Source of the DNA: Trichomonas vaginalis G3
Lineage: Eukaryota > Parabasalia > Trichomonadida > Trichomonadidae
Direction: 5' to 3'
Length of the DNA stretch: 64,000 nucleotides
NCBI RefSeq assembly: GCF_026262505.1
Contig: NC_067204.1
Location: forward strand, 3,443,797 to 3,507,796
The translations under genes and the position numbers were made by a program. This document shows, one piece after another, positions 20,369 to 32,773 of the stretch (its first letter is position 1; the number at the start of each line of letters is the position of its first letter). The notes beneath the pieces were generated by a model. It searched no databases, was not told where the DNA came from, and saw only the letters and a program-made list of their open reading frames with translations.

Positions 20369-22359
20369 ATGATTGATGCAGTACCGACGTACTATAAAGA
20401 CACTGAGGTCGGTACTAAGCATCAGTATCTTAGATATAAAAAACCAGGCGACAAGTACGGAAAATATTATGTTAAATGCAATGAACTAGTAAAGCGTCCT
20501 GACGGAACTATATGCCAATGTGGAATGGAAGAAATGCGTGAGGATCATTTCAAAAAATGGATCCAAAACAAACGGCACATATGCACACCAGGAAAAGTAG
20601 CATCACAACAAACAATCGATCAATACTATCAAAACGTCCCAGCAACAGGGCTTACACCTATATCGTTAGGGGATATCTATGAACAGCTTGCTACATTTAC
20701 TGGAAGATTTAACTTGGCTCTGAATACCTTCTCAAGCCCAGAGTTTACAAAGCTAGTTAAAGCCATTATAATGTATACTGCAGACTCGATGATATTGAAG
20801 TTCCCACAGTTACACAATGTTAACATCAATGTTGATAAACTAGCTTCTCAAATATACCAGCCTATTTCAACTGACAAACTAAGGCAAACAATAATACAAA
20901 TTGCAAATTCAATCCATGTTGCAAAAGTTGATGAGTTTGCTAAGCTTGCCTGTACCTGTGTTGCCATTGATGAGGGGAAGACTCAGCAGTTTCACAATCT
21001 GGACTTCTCCCTCACAAATCCTCTGCAAAGCAAGCGGCCCTATCCTGTTGAGTCAATCCAAATGAATGGTGGAACATCTGAAGATTATATCCACTCGCTT
21101 ACTCAAGGATTTAACAGAATCTTCATTAGAGATGTTAAGATCAGCAGTGTAGTTTGCGATGGCAATAAAGCGCAATTGAAATGTTTTCAGAAAGGATGGA
21201 ATCAATCGTTCTACAACTCAAATGACCCAAGGTTATTCAAAATCTTGTTTATCCCTGTGTTTATGCCACAGGATTCATAATTGTTATCAATATATGACAA
21301 CAAAAGACGTAGCATTAGGAGCAATTGTGAAACATATCCACGAAATATCAGCTCTTTGTAGAATCCATGTTGAAGACATCGGAGCTCTCTGTCCAAAGCA
21401 TGTATCCACCAGGTGGATCTATGATTATAATATTTGTATGTTTATTATCAAGTATCAAGAACAAATTTCAAGATATACGCGTAATGATATTGAAAACATC
21501 AAGTTCTTAAGAGACTGCTTGGCAATTCTCAAGAAGCTTATTTCCACGTTCGAATCAGATAAAACCAAGATATCTGATTGCTACGTATGGCTTTGCAAGG
21601 GTATTGAAGCACTCCAATACCTTTCCAGCAGCAACAACAATCCTTTTGCTGGAATCCTTTCAAGATCGTTGTTGAACTATACCCTTGGATCGGACTTTGG
21701 AGGTCTTTGGTGCTTAGCCTTCGCTTTTACACCGAAAGGTAGGTATTATTTCAACCAAAAATTCGTCCACGAGCGCAAATCAACGAATCTCCGGCAATTA
21801 ATTCATTTGATATTACAAACGTAACTTTCGTTAATCCAGTAGAAGACATTCAATCTATCTATATGGACTCTATCTTTGAAGAAGGTTCGACTGAAGTTTC
21901 TCTTGATATGGTTGAGGAGGGATCAATTCGTCAGGTAACTGCTACAATTGACCCTCCTATGCTTGATCTCGCAGATGTAACATCTAGTTCAAATCAGCCG
22001 GTTAACCATTTTGTTGCAGCTAGGCAGTATCTCAAAAGTATTTTGGAACAATTTCGTATTCCGGTCAAACAATAACAGATATTATTACACTATTTAACAC
22101 GTATATTAATAGTGATAATGATATCTTCTCTGATGATATGATTCAAGAACGTCAAGAATACGGTTGGGAAGAAATCTCTCATAGAGATGGCAATGTATCA
22201 ATCTTTGCAGATATCGCCCTTCGTGTTATCTCCGCTTCACCTTCAGATGCAACATGTGAGAGAACAATAAAAGACCAAAGATTGATACTAAATTTGAAAA
22301 GATTACGTTCTCACAAAATTTTATTAGATAGCCGAGAAATTTTAATGGCTACAAAATAA
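20369..22359 (+). pseudogene. hAT-like transposase, copy 1 (frameshifted)
   Basis: This copy keeps the N-terminus missing from copy 2. It is a putative zinc-finger segment (residues about 25-75) with C-N-E, C-Q-C and H-F / R-H-I-C-T arrangements, resembling a BED-type finger. The body has an RNase H-like Asp in VVCDGNKAQLKCF, an LCHRIHNCYQY helix region, STRWIYDYN, and a C-terminal hAT dimerisation-like block (LRVISASPSDATCERTIKDQR, LKRLRSHKILL). Compared with copy 2 it has three single-base indels, near 21257, 21772 and 22067, which split the frame. The two copies also differ by about eight substitutions, so they are distinct loci or alleles. The gene cuts and pastes its own element in this family; this copy is probably inactive. 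Confidence 0.65.
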
Positions 22360-22477
22360 ATATCTATATTTATTATTAAAAATTGTTTTATATTTTATCT
22401 GTTCAATATTTATCTCATATAAAAATTTGAAATACTTAATCAAAATTTCTATGTGTTTGTTTGAAAAGATCGATAGC

Positions 22478-22752
22478 AATTCATATTGTTGCATGCTAAG
22501 TTCGGTCAACGATAGAAATTGAGTGGAAATTAATCGTCGAGGAAGTACGATTATGTAAAGTAAAAAATGTTGTGGGATTTTTAATATTATATATTATTTT
22601 ATAATAAAAATTTTTTGATTCATTTTAAGAAGCACATATATTTTTAAAATTAAATAGTTTTTCAATTTTTTTGAAGGAATTGAGATACTTCCCACGACAA
22701 TAAAATTGAGAGGTTTACATTATGACTGATCTTAGCATGCAACAATATATCT
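22478..22752. repeat. Palindromic spacer element between transposase and downstream gene
   Basis: ATATTGTTGCATGCTAAG at the left is matched by its complement CTTAGCATGCAACAATAT at the right. Inner segments (GTCG.GGAAGTA) also pair. It may be the 3' terminal structure of the transposon or a small inserted inverted-repeat element. The second copy is at 37012-37277. Confidence 0.65.
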
Positions 22753-22789
22753 TTTGAATTTGCTAATTGTGGTGATGGTACTATTATTA

Positions 22790-22853
22790 TTAATTTTTTA
22801 TTTTTATTTTTTTTTATTTTTTTATTTTTTATTTTTTTTTTGATAATATACTA
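22790..22853 (+). repeat. T-rich low-complexity tract
   Basis: Repeated TTTTTATTTTT blocks, also present at 37319-37374. Confidence 0.8.
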
Positions 22854-22941
22854 TTTAGATTTATACATTCATTCAATATTATGAAATAAATATTTCTAAA
22901 TTGATCTGATTAATTTTGAACTCACAGATCAATTGATACAC

Positions 22942-23556
22942 TGCCTTGCATCAAGAAGCGGAGCATCTTTTATGGACTCTGTGGAATATGCCCTCGCGAT
23001 TTGATGTTTTGTTAACCAATCAGCTTCATTACTCAGAAATATTTTAACGAGATCAGACGTCACAATCATTATGCCACAGAGAGGGTAAATTCACAAATCA
23101 TCAGGCTCGATGATTCTCGAAGCGCCTTAAATGCCGCCATGCAATTGTTCTTGACTATCATTATCCTTGAAAATATTCGAATCGAAGAAGATAATGGTGC
23201 AAGAGTTTTAGAATTGTTTCAGGTTGGAGAAGAAGATTCCAAAACAAGAAGATCTTCTCCATATCCTACAAATATTAGAACGTATGGGAAGATCTACTTC
23301 GATTTCACCAGGAAAAAACATATAATATGCTTCATTTTGAACAACAAGGCGATCCACGACTCATTATTTCATCTTTTATGAACCCACATATGCGGGATTC
23401 AATTCATTGATGAGAATAATCAAGCTCAATGTGTTAACATGTTAAACTTCCTGAAGATGGAAATTTCAAAGAATATTTCGAGAATAAGAAGATTACTCAT
23501 GTGAATGATACCTCTTCATTGCAAATGACCGCGAATCTCAAGAAGCTCAGCCAGAA
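22942..23556 (+). pseudogene. Copy 1 of downstream gene, broken and cut by gap
   Basis: This matches the gene at 37502-38323 but carries several single-base indels (for example the extra bases in the ATGCCCTCGCGATT and CAAAACAAGAAG regions), and it ends at the scaffold gap. The indel-rich pattern next to the gap suggests low-quality contig-end sequence at least in part. Confidence 0.7.
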
Positions 23557-23581
23557 NNNNNNNNNNNNNNNNNNNNNNNNN
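23557..23581. other. Scaffold gap (25 N)
   Basis: Unknown bases. Both flanks are second copies of sequence found elsewhere in the window. Confidence 0.99.
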
Positions 23582-24193
23582 GGTTAACATTCTGATTTCA
23601 TTACATTTTTTTCATGATAATATATAAAAGAATTAGAGAAACGATTGTTTGCAAAGAACTCTTGAATAATATAACCAAAGTCAGGAAATGTATTGTAAAA
23701 TTGACTTTATTGTCATATATATGATAAATGTGATATTAAATCATCCTATATTTTGATATTGTATCAAGAGATATTTATAGTGCTGAAATGAGAGGAGCTT
23801 CTCCATTATTATTTTTCATTATATTCAACTGAGAAAAGATAAATGGTAACTTTAAAGCTACTATTTAATGATGCCAATATGATTGAAATGTATCCTTGTT
23901 TCAAATTGTTTCTTCAAAATAATCAATTTTATTTTCTTGTTTCAAAATATAAAAAAAGTTTGGTCAATTTTGAATTTACGAAGGATTTAGGCTTAATGCT
24001 CCTCATTTTACTCCGGTAAAACTTGAAAATGGTCATTTTCAATGCTATTGGTAAACTAAATCAGTCATCAATTTCTGCCAGAGCTATAACCTATCACAGA
24101 AAGCATCTTCCCAACATTTTAAAGCATTATAAAAAAGTTTGATTTTTGTGATAGACAGATATATTTTAATAAACAAAAAGGTATAAAATAATA

Positions 24194-25681
24194 TTATAAT
24201 GAATGCTTTGCAGAAAGCAGTGCGAGATCATTGAAAATGATGTTGAATGCAGGCATAGTCTGTTCGTCGTCTTTGTGAGCGAGCTTGTATTCTTCAATTG
24301 ACATCATTTCCTGAACGATTGAAATAGTGATGTTATACAAAATAGAAAGTGCGAACAAGATCCAAAATGTTGCAGTGAAGAATCCGAATAGTAATTAATA
24401 TCATATTGCAACACCATTGTATCATAGAAGTCTTTTAATGAATCACCATGCATTGTACAGAAGAGAAATGCTGATCCTTGCATAGCAGTAGCAAAATTCT
24501 CACTCAAATGACCAAAAATACAATTAGTAAAGCAAAGGAAACCAATGAAAACAGTTAAACATCCAACAAGGAATTGAAGGATTTTAATGGCCGAATTGTA
24601 GAAAACCATCAAAATTAGAAATGCTGATGGCTTCAATTTGAGATATCTGACCAACAACATCGAATGCAAGAAAGAAGAAGCAGCCATTAAATAAACTATT
24701 GGAGGAATAGTTTCTTCTATGTCTTGGCCAACCAAAATATACATAATACTTGCAGCAATGGATACAATATGAGTCAACAAAGCAAATAAATCCCATTTAT
24801 CGAACTTTTTCCAAAAAACATCAAATGGTCGCTGTCCAGAATCAGTTGCTTTGGCATAGCAGTATCTGTAAAGGTTGATGTTTGATTTCCCATGATAATT
24901 AGTGCACAAATGTTGAGAATTCCGATGAAAATTGGAATTGAAAAATCAAATGTTGAAAGAATTGAATTTTGTGACGTAAGATCGAATTTTTCTTGAAATC
25001 TGGTATGTGATAAGTCCATAAATATCGTATCTGTGTCGTAATCATGTGTGAATTCAACAAAAACTTCAAGATTCATTCTTGTATCTTGAACTTGATGAGC
25101 AACTTGTACGTGATAGATACAAGACTCTGTAATCTTATTAAAGTATTGAAAATAACGCTTAATTATGTTTGATGTTTGTTCAATGTTGTTTTCATTAAAT
25201 TCTAAGTCGATTTCAGTACCATTTTTAAGTTCTATCTTGACATTGCCATTGTCATTAACAATAATTGGATATGCACATGGAAATGATACAGGAAATTCGA
25301 AAAAATCTCTGTAAACTTGTATTTATAACAGCAGATAAGTCTTTGTGATAATAAATTGGGCAACACCAACTGTAATTCCTGCTGGCGGGTTGTGAATTCG
25401 AATATCTTTTAAAAAGAATGATGAAAGAGATTTTGAAAAATCAAGAGTAAATGCAACAGCACCTTTTTGATGAAACAGAGTGAAAGGAAGTAACTGCAAA
25501 ACAAGCTAACTTCTAAAAAGCAAATATAAGGAAGTTTGAAGTATCTATTCCAATTTCCAAAAATATGATGGGGTTTAATATTATTACGCATGCTGCTATG
25601 GGAAGCAACTCTAAATCCACCTTTGTTAGCACGTCCATCATCAAATCCAACTAATTGTAACCTTGATTGCTGAGGCAACAT
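24194..25681 (-). pseudogene. Mucolipin-type channel gene, copy 2 (indel-damaged)
   Basis: Same gene as at 9988-11478. Single-base indels near 24387, 24877, 25304, 25357 and 25485 split it into several frames, while all membrane segments remain recognisable. It is either a recent pseudogene or the same locus sequenced badly. Confidence 0.8.
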
Positions 25682-25768
25682 TTTTTTTAGAAAAAAATAA
25701 TTTTTTTTATAAGATTAAAGGGTTCAAAAAATTAAAAATGGGGTAAATAAAAAGTGACACGAACAAGA

Positions 25769-26425
25769 ATGAATGATTTTGAAAAGCGTCAATGTCTACA
25801 TCTAACGAACAAAATGATCCATAAGGACCTTTGTCATTTTTTAAGGACAAAGTCGACCCAGAACGTGATGGAGCGCCTGATTATTACAAAATTATCAAAC
25901 ATCCAATTGATTTAACAACAATTAAGCGAAAATTAAACTCAAATGAATATAAGTCGATTGAACAATGGGCTGATGATGTAAATTTGGTATGGAAAAATGC
26001 AAAAACTTACAACAACGAAGGAAGTGTTATCCATTTCATTGCACAAGAGCAAGAAATATGGTTTGCGCGTAAATACAAAAATATTCCAAGAACAAAAGAC
26101 GAAGAATGGGTTTATCAGCTCCAAAAGGCTACAAAAATTTTATCTAGGTTAGCCACACAACCTCCTAACTCAATAGTCCCATCAGCTAATGTTTTATTTG
26201 ATTTAACAAAGATCCAAGCAGAACTTGCACCTCTTCAGACAGTTACATTCGCCCCAGTTGAGAATAAGCCACAGAGCCAGAACCAGTAGAAGAACAGCCC
26301 AAATCAGAAACACCTGAAGTTAAGGAACCAGAACCTGCCGAAGAAACTCAACCAAACCAGCAACAGCAAGAAAATGCTGAATTACCTGTTCAAAAGCAAG
26401 TGATGATTATATAGATGATTTATAA
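25769..26425 (+). pseudogene. Bromodomain gene, copy 2 (indel-damaged)
   Basis: Same gene as at 11566-12222. The bromodomain is intact in sequence, but the frame shifts early (near 25838) and again in the Pro/Glu-rich tail (near 26270 and 26394). Confidence 0.8.
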
Positions 26426-27089
26426 ATAGATAATAAATGTTTGCTATTTTTCAAAATTCTAGTATTTAATTCTTTTTTAATTTTAAATTATTAATTAACA
26501 ACATAATTATGGCTTTGGTTCGATATGCAGAGCATTACATTTCCAAAATCATTATTGATCCTAGGTATTATTGGCTGAATTAAGATTGACACGATTTTTC
26601 TATTTTGTGAATAATATCTAGAATCAACAAGAAAGTTTCAGCCATTTATTCCTTTGTCTTTATAAGTCACTACATTAAAATGCTAAACCGACTGATAAAT
26701 GAATAATTAATTTCTTTTTGTTCTTTAAATATACCAAGAACATACAACATTCTTACATTTTTCTCAAATGGCACGACATATGCCCCGATCACAATTCTAC
26801 TTTCCCAACATTTAGAATAAGGTTATTGCCCTAAAATTCAGTTATAGACACTTAGGAGAGTATTTAAACCATGATATTTTGGCATATGATAGAGAAACAT
26901 CTTATAAACATTTTCAGTATGTTTTCCTATAAAATAACGAGCTCACATGAAATTACTAAAATATCAAATTTTGATTTTCACTTTAAAGTTGGGAGAATAC
27001 TCTACAGTGACAGGGTATACAATTTTAACCTTTGTTTTGATTATAAATAAAGTATTGATAGAGATATGAGTTGTACAGAATTATACACG

Positions 27090-27694
27090 TGTGTTTAATC
27101 ACATGTAAGTTGTGCAACAATAATGATTAGCTAGATAGTATATTAGGGAACTGTGATTTATGATCTAATTCAATAAGATGTAAATGATATTCAAATATAT
27201 TAAATAAATGCGAATGTTCAAGATGTGGAATCAGTTAGTTAATTGTTGTATATAGATATTTTACTGTGATTAATGAATTTTTTAACAATTTAAAATTATC
27301 AAATTTCAAAATATGCGCAATGAGATAATTTGAGAGTATTTTGAGAACTGAAGACTTATGATTTAGTGTTTTTGAATAAGCACATCAATATAAAGATAGA
27401 AAATAAATTGAGATATAATTTTTTTGAAGGTATTATAAGGGTGGAGGTAGTAGGATGAATTTTTAATGTTCTATACTTTCATGGCAAATAATTAAATAGA
27501 AGTAAAACTTTGTTTTAAGAATTGAAAATTTTAAATAAAAAAGGAATGTTAGTAATGCTAATTTATTTGATTCCGGGGGACACCCCGGTTATCAAATATA
27601 TTTATTAGAACGGAAAATATCTCACTTTTCGAAATTTTTTAACAAAAATATGGCATTCTTAAATTATAGTTACATGTTATTTCACAATCATTAA
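27090..27694. other. AT-rich flank, no gene
   Basis: This is single-copy-looking DNA after the duplicated block. A small GC hairpin CCGGGG-GACA-CCCCGG lies near 27573-27588. Nothing else is seen. Confidence 0.6.
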
Positions 27695-27775
27695 AAAAAA
27701 AAAAAAGGTAGTGGGGCTTCCAGGCACTTCGTGCCCTCTAGCCCCGAAGATGTTTAGTATAAATGAAGTTTTTAT
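27695..27775. repeat. Maverick terminal inverted repeat (left)
   Basis: Begins with an A-run and GGTAGTGGGGCTTCC. It is the complement of 17645-17718. Confidence 0.85.
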
Positions 27776-27966
27776 TCGGAAAATTGTTAGTCTTCTGGTG
27801 TGAATTCGGAGGACTCTTCTTCTTCCTCCATTGCTTCTGGGAAGAAGCCTTCTTCTGGGTCGAAAACATTATATAATGTTTCACTTTTCACAAATTATAT
27901 ATGTTTTCATGTTTTGTCACTTTTCTGTCACTTTTCGAGTAAAAACATTTTTATTATTATATATAA

Positions 27967-28784
27967 ATGAATTTTACAAAACCACCGTTACCGTTCTTTG
28001 GAAATAAGAGTAGATGTAAAGATATTATATTGAGAGAACTTAAGAAACTACCGAATGGTCTAACATTTGTAGATTTGTTCGGTGGAAGTTTCTATATATC
28101 CCATTTATGTCATACAATATTCCCAGACTCAAAGATTATATGCAATGACTTCGACAACTATATGGACCGTCTCAAACATATACCAGATACAAACATATAT
28201 TGAAAGAGTTAAAAGAAAAAATACCTATAGGTAAGATGGAACGTATACCATTAGATAACAAAAATATTGTGAGAGAGGTTTTGAAAAAAGCAGAATATAT
28301 AGACTGGGATAGTATATCTGCTAGACTATTATATAGTGGTTCTATAAGAGTTCATGACATTGAAACACTTATGTCAAAAGTTTTATATCTTAACTATACA
28401 AATGTTTTCAAAGAGGACATAGAAAAATATATTGAGGGTATAGAGTTTGTGAGATGTCATTGGACAGAGTTGTATGAAAAATATAAAGACAAGGAAAATG
28501 TTTTCTTTATAGTGGACCCGCCGTTCTATAACACATGGGATTTTCAATACCAAGTAGACTGGACTTTGAGAGACTCTTTAGAAACTTTAGACGTTTTACA
28601 TAACCATCCATGCTTTTACTTTACATCCGATAAAAGTGGTTTGGAAACCGTTATGAGATGGTTAGAGGACATACATGACTATGAGTTTAGATATGACAAG
28701 ATAGAATATGAGAGAGGTCCTATAAACCGGAGAAAGTGTCATAACAAAGAAATTTTATTAGTAAGTAAATGTGGTTTGAAATAG
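27967..28784 (+). pseudogene. Maverick part: Dam-like DNA adenine methyltransferase
   Basis: The region has P-F-F-G-N-K-S at the N-terminus, V-D-L-F-G-G-S-F (SAM-binding motif I) and, later, V-D-P-P-F-Y (the catalytic D-P-P-Y/F motif). These are in the order and spacing of D12-class N6-adenine methyltransferases such as Dam. In an element it could mark its own DNA. The gene is broken. Confidence 0.75.
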
Positions 28785-28900
28785 GACTACTTGTTTTAGG
28801 TTTTTTCCATTGTGTCATTTATTTCTTTGACGTGGCAGAAAAGTACAGAGAATATGAAGATGAACCAATGCCTGCAAATGTTCAGCATATGTACTCGTAA
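28769..28900 (+). CDS. Maverick part: small membrane protein
   Basis: A 43-residue frame overlaps the end of the methyltransferase region. It has one hydrophobic helix (FEIGLLVLGFFHCVIYFF) and a charged, acidic tail. It looks whole. Its role is unknown. Confidence 0.45.
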   Translation: MWFEIGLLVLGFFHCVIYFFDVAEKYREYEDEPMPANVQHMYS

Positions 28901-29303
28901 GAGATATTTTTATCTAATATTAAATGGACGCACAGAACTTAGCGAATGCACAGCAACCTGGACAACCAAACCCAGAGAATATTCCAAATGAAGTTAGAAT
29001 ACAAACTGCAATGGCAAACTATGGTCAAGTGCCAACAGATGTACAAATGCAAACTGCCATGTCAAATGACGCTGCTTAGGTTTGCCACCATGGTATGCAA
29101 ATATGAGATGGAAAGAGTTTTATACAAACCCTGAAGTGGGATATAAACAACTTTATGCAGATGACGCGAACACAGGAGTTGACCCAGAATATGTTTTCTA
29201 CCAGAGGAGAAACAGAATGTATGAGCTCCAGTTAAAGAATGCTATGGAACTCAACAGGAAACGTAAGAGACTAGGCGGACATTAGATTTTTACATATAGT
29301 AAA

Positions 29304-29570
29304 ATGGGTTTCTTCAGTAAGATAGGAAACTTCTTTCGAAATGTTGGAAGAGGTATATGGAATGGAATAAAAACCGTAGGAAGAGGAATTTGGAACGGTG
29401 TCAAAAATATTGGTAAAAGGGTAGGTCAGTTTGTTGGTATTATACCTAAAGACCCTGAACCAGAAGAACAAGCTCCTGTTATACAACAGCCTGAACCTGC
29501 ACCACAGTCTAGTTGCAACCAAATCCAACACCTCAACCTATTAAAAAGTTATATTTTTACCGTTCGATAG
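29304..29570 (+). CDS. Maverick part: amphipathic, membrane-active-type peptide
   Basis: The N-terminus repeats G-x-W-N-G-I/V-K and F-x-x-x-G-R-G-I-W blocks (GRGIWNGIKTVGRGIWNG). This gives a basic amphipathic helix, followed by a Pro/Glu-rich tail. Small proteins like this in adenovirus-like elements resemble the lytic minor capsid protein VI; that equivalence is inference. Confidence 0.45.
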   Translation: MGFFSKIGNFFRNVGRGIWNGIKTVGRGIWNGVKNIGKRVGQFVGIIPKDPEPEEQAPVIQQPEPAPQSSCNQIQHLNLLKSYIFTVR

Positions 29571-30395
29571 TAGTTGTATATGAAACTAAGTTCTAAGTAA
29601 AACGCATGGTATAATGGAATTATTCTTTTTCTTCCATCTGTAGTAAACCATACTTGAAAGTCTGAAATACTTCCACTTGGTGGTTCGTATAACTTTGTAG
29701 GTTTTTCGTAAAAGTCATTTGCCAAGCTAAGAAAGAGTTTTGGGCGCCAGAAAATGAAGCATGAACAATATAGCATCTTGGTCGAAAACATTTTCATATG
29801 TTCCATTAGGGTTTTCGACTTCATAAAAGTCTGGGTGTACTGGATATGCTGCAGGCTGATTTAACATCCTCATAAATCTATACCATGCCAAGTTGTTATA
29901 TTTTGTAGAAATATAAACGTTTTCTCCAAGGTCTTCTATTCTATTGATTTTAACAGTTGCATTTTTCCTTCATAAATAATATCGAGATGGTACTCTCCCT
30001 CGTCAATGTTATACTGGTTTGCATATTCGATATAATATCGTTTATTTTTTCTTGAAAAGCTTGAAGAGTTGTTTCTAAATTTACAAGCAAACTAACTTGT
30101 AAAAGTTTTCCCTGTTCAAATTTCTCATACATACGTTTTTCTTTGTTATAGTATCGAACTTCAAAACCGACCGTAAATGGGAAACCATGTTATGGCTTCT
30201 GAAATGAACTTCATTCTACGAAAGCCAATAGCTTTTGTGACAGATGGGTCTCTTAGCCATCTTAATGGGTAGTCAAAACGATAGCCTTCATGCTTTACGG
30301 TCTCTGTCTCAAACTTTTGACCGACATTAGTAAAAAGTTCATCTAATGGTTTAGTTGTAGCAACTACTGAATTTTCTTTTTCTATTGAAAGCATA
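29570..30395 (-). pseudogene. Maverick part: capsid-like protein
   Basis: It starts at 30395 with an N-terminal T-K-P-L-D-E-L-F-T-N block and an F-D-Y-P-L-R-W-L motif. Related sequence occurs on the plus strand at 34801-35087, so the element carried two members of this family. The role as a capsid or penton component is inferred from its neighbours. It is broken. Confidence 0.45.
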
Positions 30396-30525
30396 TTTTA
30401 TCTAGAATAAAAATGTCGAAAGATATTGCTTCCATAAGAGAAATACAACACAACCGACAACTCATTATGCAACTCTAAATAAGAACACAACAAACTTTTC
30501 AAACTATTCTAAGATATCTGAGTCA

Positions 30526-31800
30526 TTGAAAGAAGGAAACTTAAAACTGACATTAAACCCAATGACAGATGAGTTTCTATTTCAAGACAAGAAGAACAAT
30601 ACTGTCTGTATAAATCCAACAAAAGGAACTTTAAACGAGAAACCTATAAATGAACTTCTTTTGAAAGCAGATGTTGACAACAAAGCTGACAAAGAATATG
30701 TAGACGATGCAATAGCAAAAGAAGAAGAAAGAGCTAACAATGCTTATGCAAAAAAGAACATACTCATCCTGAACTAGCAGACAAAACATATGTTGACAAT
30801 AAAATGTCAAGTGAAGTGACAAGAGCTGAAAACGAATATTCTAAAAAGACTCATATACATTCTATATCTGAAATAACAGACTTACAGAAACCTTAAACAG
30901 TAAAAGTGCCGTTGGACATACACATACCATTGCAAATATTACAAACTTACAAGAAACCTTAAACAGGAAAAGTGCCGTTGGAACTACACATACCATTGCA
31001 AATATTACAAACTTACAAGAAACCTTAAACAGGAAAAGTGCCGTTGGACATACACATTCTATATCTGAAATAACAGACTTAAACGTTACCTTGAAAAGAA
31101 AGCAGACAAGAACCATACACATGATTTCTTCACAACTGTTGCTATAGAAAGTATTGAAGGAACGGTTGAAGAAACTGGTGGGATGCATTATATTGTAAAC
31201 CTCCTAACTTTCCACAAGGTTTAACATCGGATGACGACATAACGACGATGAGAAACATTAGATGTAAAGATGTTTATGTCATGAAGGATGAACATAATAT
31301 TAAATTCACTGCTCAAGATTTATATGACAGAAAGCAGACAAAACAGAGCTTCAAACATTAAAGACAGAAATACTTCAAACATTATATCCTATAGGCTCTA
31401 TTTATACGTCAATGAACTCTACCAGACCAGAAACAGTTCTGGTTTTGGAACTTGGACTCAAATAGTCGACAGGTTTTTGTATTGTGCAAACTCTCAAAGA
31501 AACAGGTGGAAGTAAAACGATTTCAGGTGAAAATTTACCTGCACACAGTCACTACATAGATTTAAGTACATCTCAAGCAGGTTGGCATAAGCATAGATAT
31601 TGGATTGGTCAGGAATGACAAAAGGTAAAAGATATGATGTTAAAGACAACGTTAAGTTTGCTATAAATTGTTACTGGAGTAACACTGAGGGAGGAGGAAA
31701 CCATACACATCGCGTTTCGGGATATACGCAAACAACGGACAAAGTAAAGAATACATGCCACCTTACATGACAGTTTACGCATGGTATAGAAATGCTTAGT
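30526..31800 (+). pseudogene. Maverick part: fibre-like protein with phage tail-type C-terminus
   Basis: The N-terminal half has coiled segments, then three near-identical units containing S-A-V-G-H/T-T-H with N-L-Q-E-T-L-N between them, as in trimeric phage tail fibres. The C-terminal part has Y-P-I-G-S-I-Y-T-S-M-N-S-T, E-N-L-P-A-H-S-H, and M-P-P-Y-M-T-V-Y-A-W at the end. These are hallmarks of the phage collar / T4 gp10-type C-terminal domain. It is probably a receptor-binding spike. It is broken. Confidence 0.65.
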
Positions 31801-32755
31801 CGTCATTTTCAACTTCTTTAGCATATTCGTCAGGAGTTGTCTTATATTTGTTAGGAACTGTCTTTGAAAGTATACCACCTTGAACTTTGACAAGTTTGAA
31901 ACGAGGTCTGACAATAGTAGTTTTATCTTCTGCTTGCAGTGTGTACATTTTGCCATGTTTGCCTAAAACTTCATAATATTCTCTTGTATACTTTCTTCTA
32001 TTTTTACGAACACGAATGTGAGTACCTGTCGGGTTCCCATTGTTGTCATAGTCAATAGTATTTTCATATGTCGCGTTTAGGTATTTCTATTTTTACTTTG
32101 TCACCTTTCTGAAGTTTGAAGCCCGGCATTCTTTCTTGTTTGTTCTCTTTTGACTAAATTATTAAATATATAGTCTTTCTCTAAGTCAGGGTTGTTTTTC
32201 ATTTCTTCGGGGGAGTGGTTTCCCAAACCTTTTTGTTTACGGCTATTGTAAATATTTAAAACTTGTCTCATCTTTGCCATGGAGAAGTGTCTATACTTGT
32301 CGTCATATGACATTTCATTTGCTTCACCACCTTGTGGTTGGTTTAAGTCTTTTAACATTTTTATACAACCGTCAATGACACCAAGAGCAGAATGGTTTTG
32401 GTCGACAATGAAATATTGGTTTACATTTTTTGAACGCAGATAGTTTTTTTACATCATCTGATTTGAAAGAACTTTCACAGTCAGATGTCAGTTTTGTTGG
32501 ATGGTATTTGTCAACGAATATTGTCAAAGCAGTTTTCACATCTAAAATATTTTTGGACCATAATGGTATGGCTTCACAGTATCTTGTGTTTTGACCGACA
32601 AATATTAGCCAGTATGGTGGTCCATCTGTTCTAACTCTCGGAATGTTTTCCAAGATATCCATAAACAAGCATTTGGTGTTGAACTAAAGATTTTTACCAT
32701 GAGTGCTTTCTTTGTCGCTTTAGAAACATAGGGGTCCTTGTTTGGATTCGTCATT
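31797..32755 (-). pseudogene. Maverick part: retroviral-type integrase
   Basis: It has the DDE integrase core, with F-M-D-I-L around the first Asp and T-S-D-C-E-S-S-F around the second. An H-S-A-L-G-V-I-D segment follows. Near the C-terminus there is an SH3/chromo-like stretch (KMYTLQAEDKTT, then VRPRFKLVKVQGG). Mavericks insert with such an integrase. It is broken. Confidence 0.8.
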
Positions 32756-32773
32756 TTTTAACCCATAAGAAAT

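Larger units (their letters stand above)
20560..23556 (+). repeat. Duplicated transposase block, copy 1
   Basis: This block is repeated at 35088-38083. Identity starts at GATCCAAAAC and continues to the gap on this side. It covers the transposase from about residue 65, a palindromic spacer and most of the downstream gene. Confidence 0.95.
23582..27089 (+). repeat. Duplicated block, copy 2
   Basis: Nearly identical to 9373-12886, starting exactly after the gap. Differences are dominated by single-base losses or gains (for example in the channel gene and near the end of the bromodomain gene), with very few substitutions. That is unusual for an aged duplicate and usual for poor-quality reads. 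Confidence 0.95.

Noticed and set aside
24194-26425. Copy 2 of the channel and bromodomain genes as functional paralogues
   Set aside because: The differences are mostly single-base indels next to a scaffold gap, which breaks the frames and looks like poor sequence or recent loss rather than divergent function.
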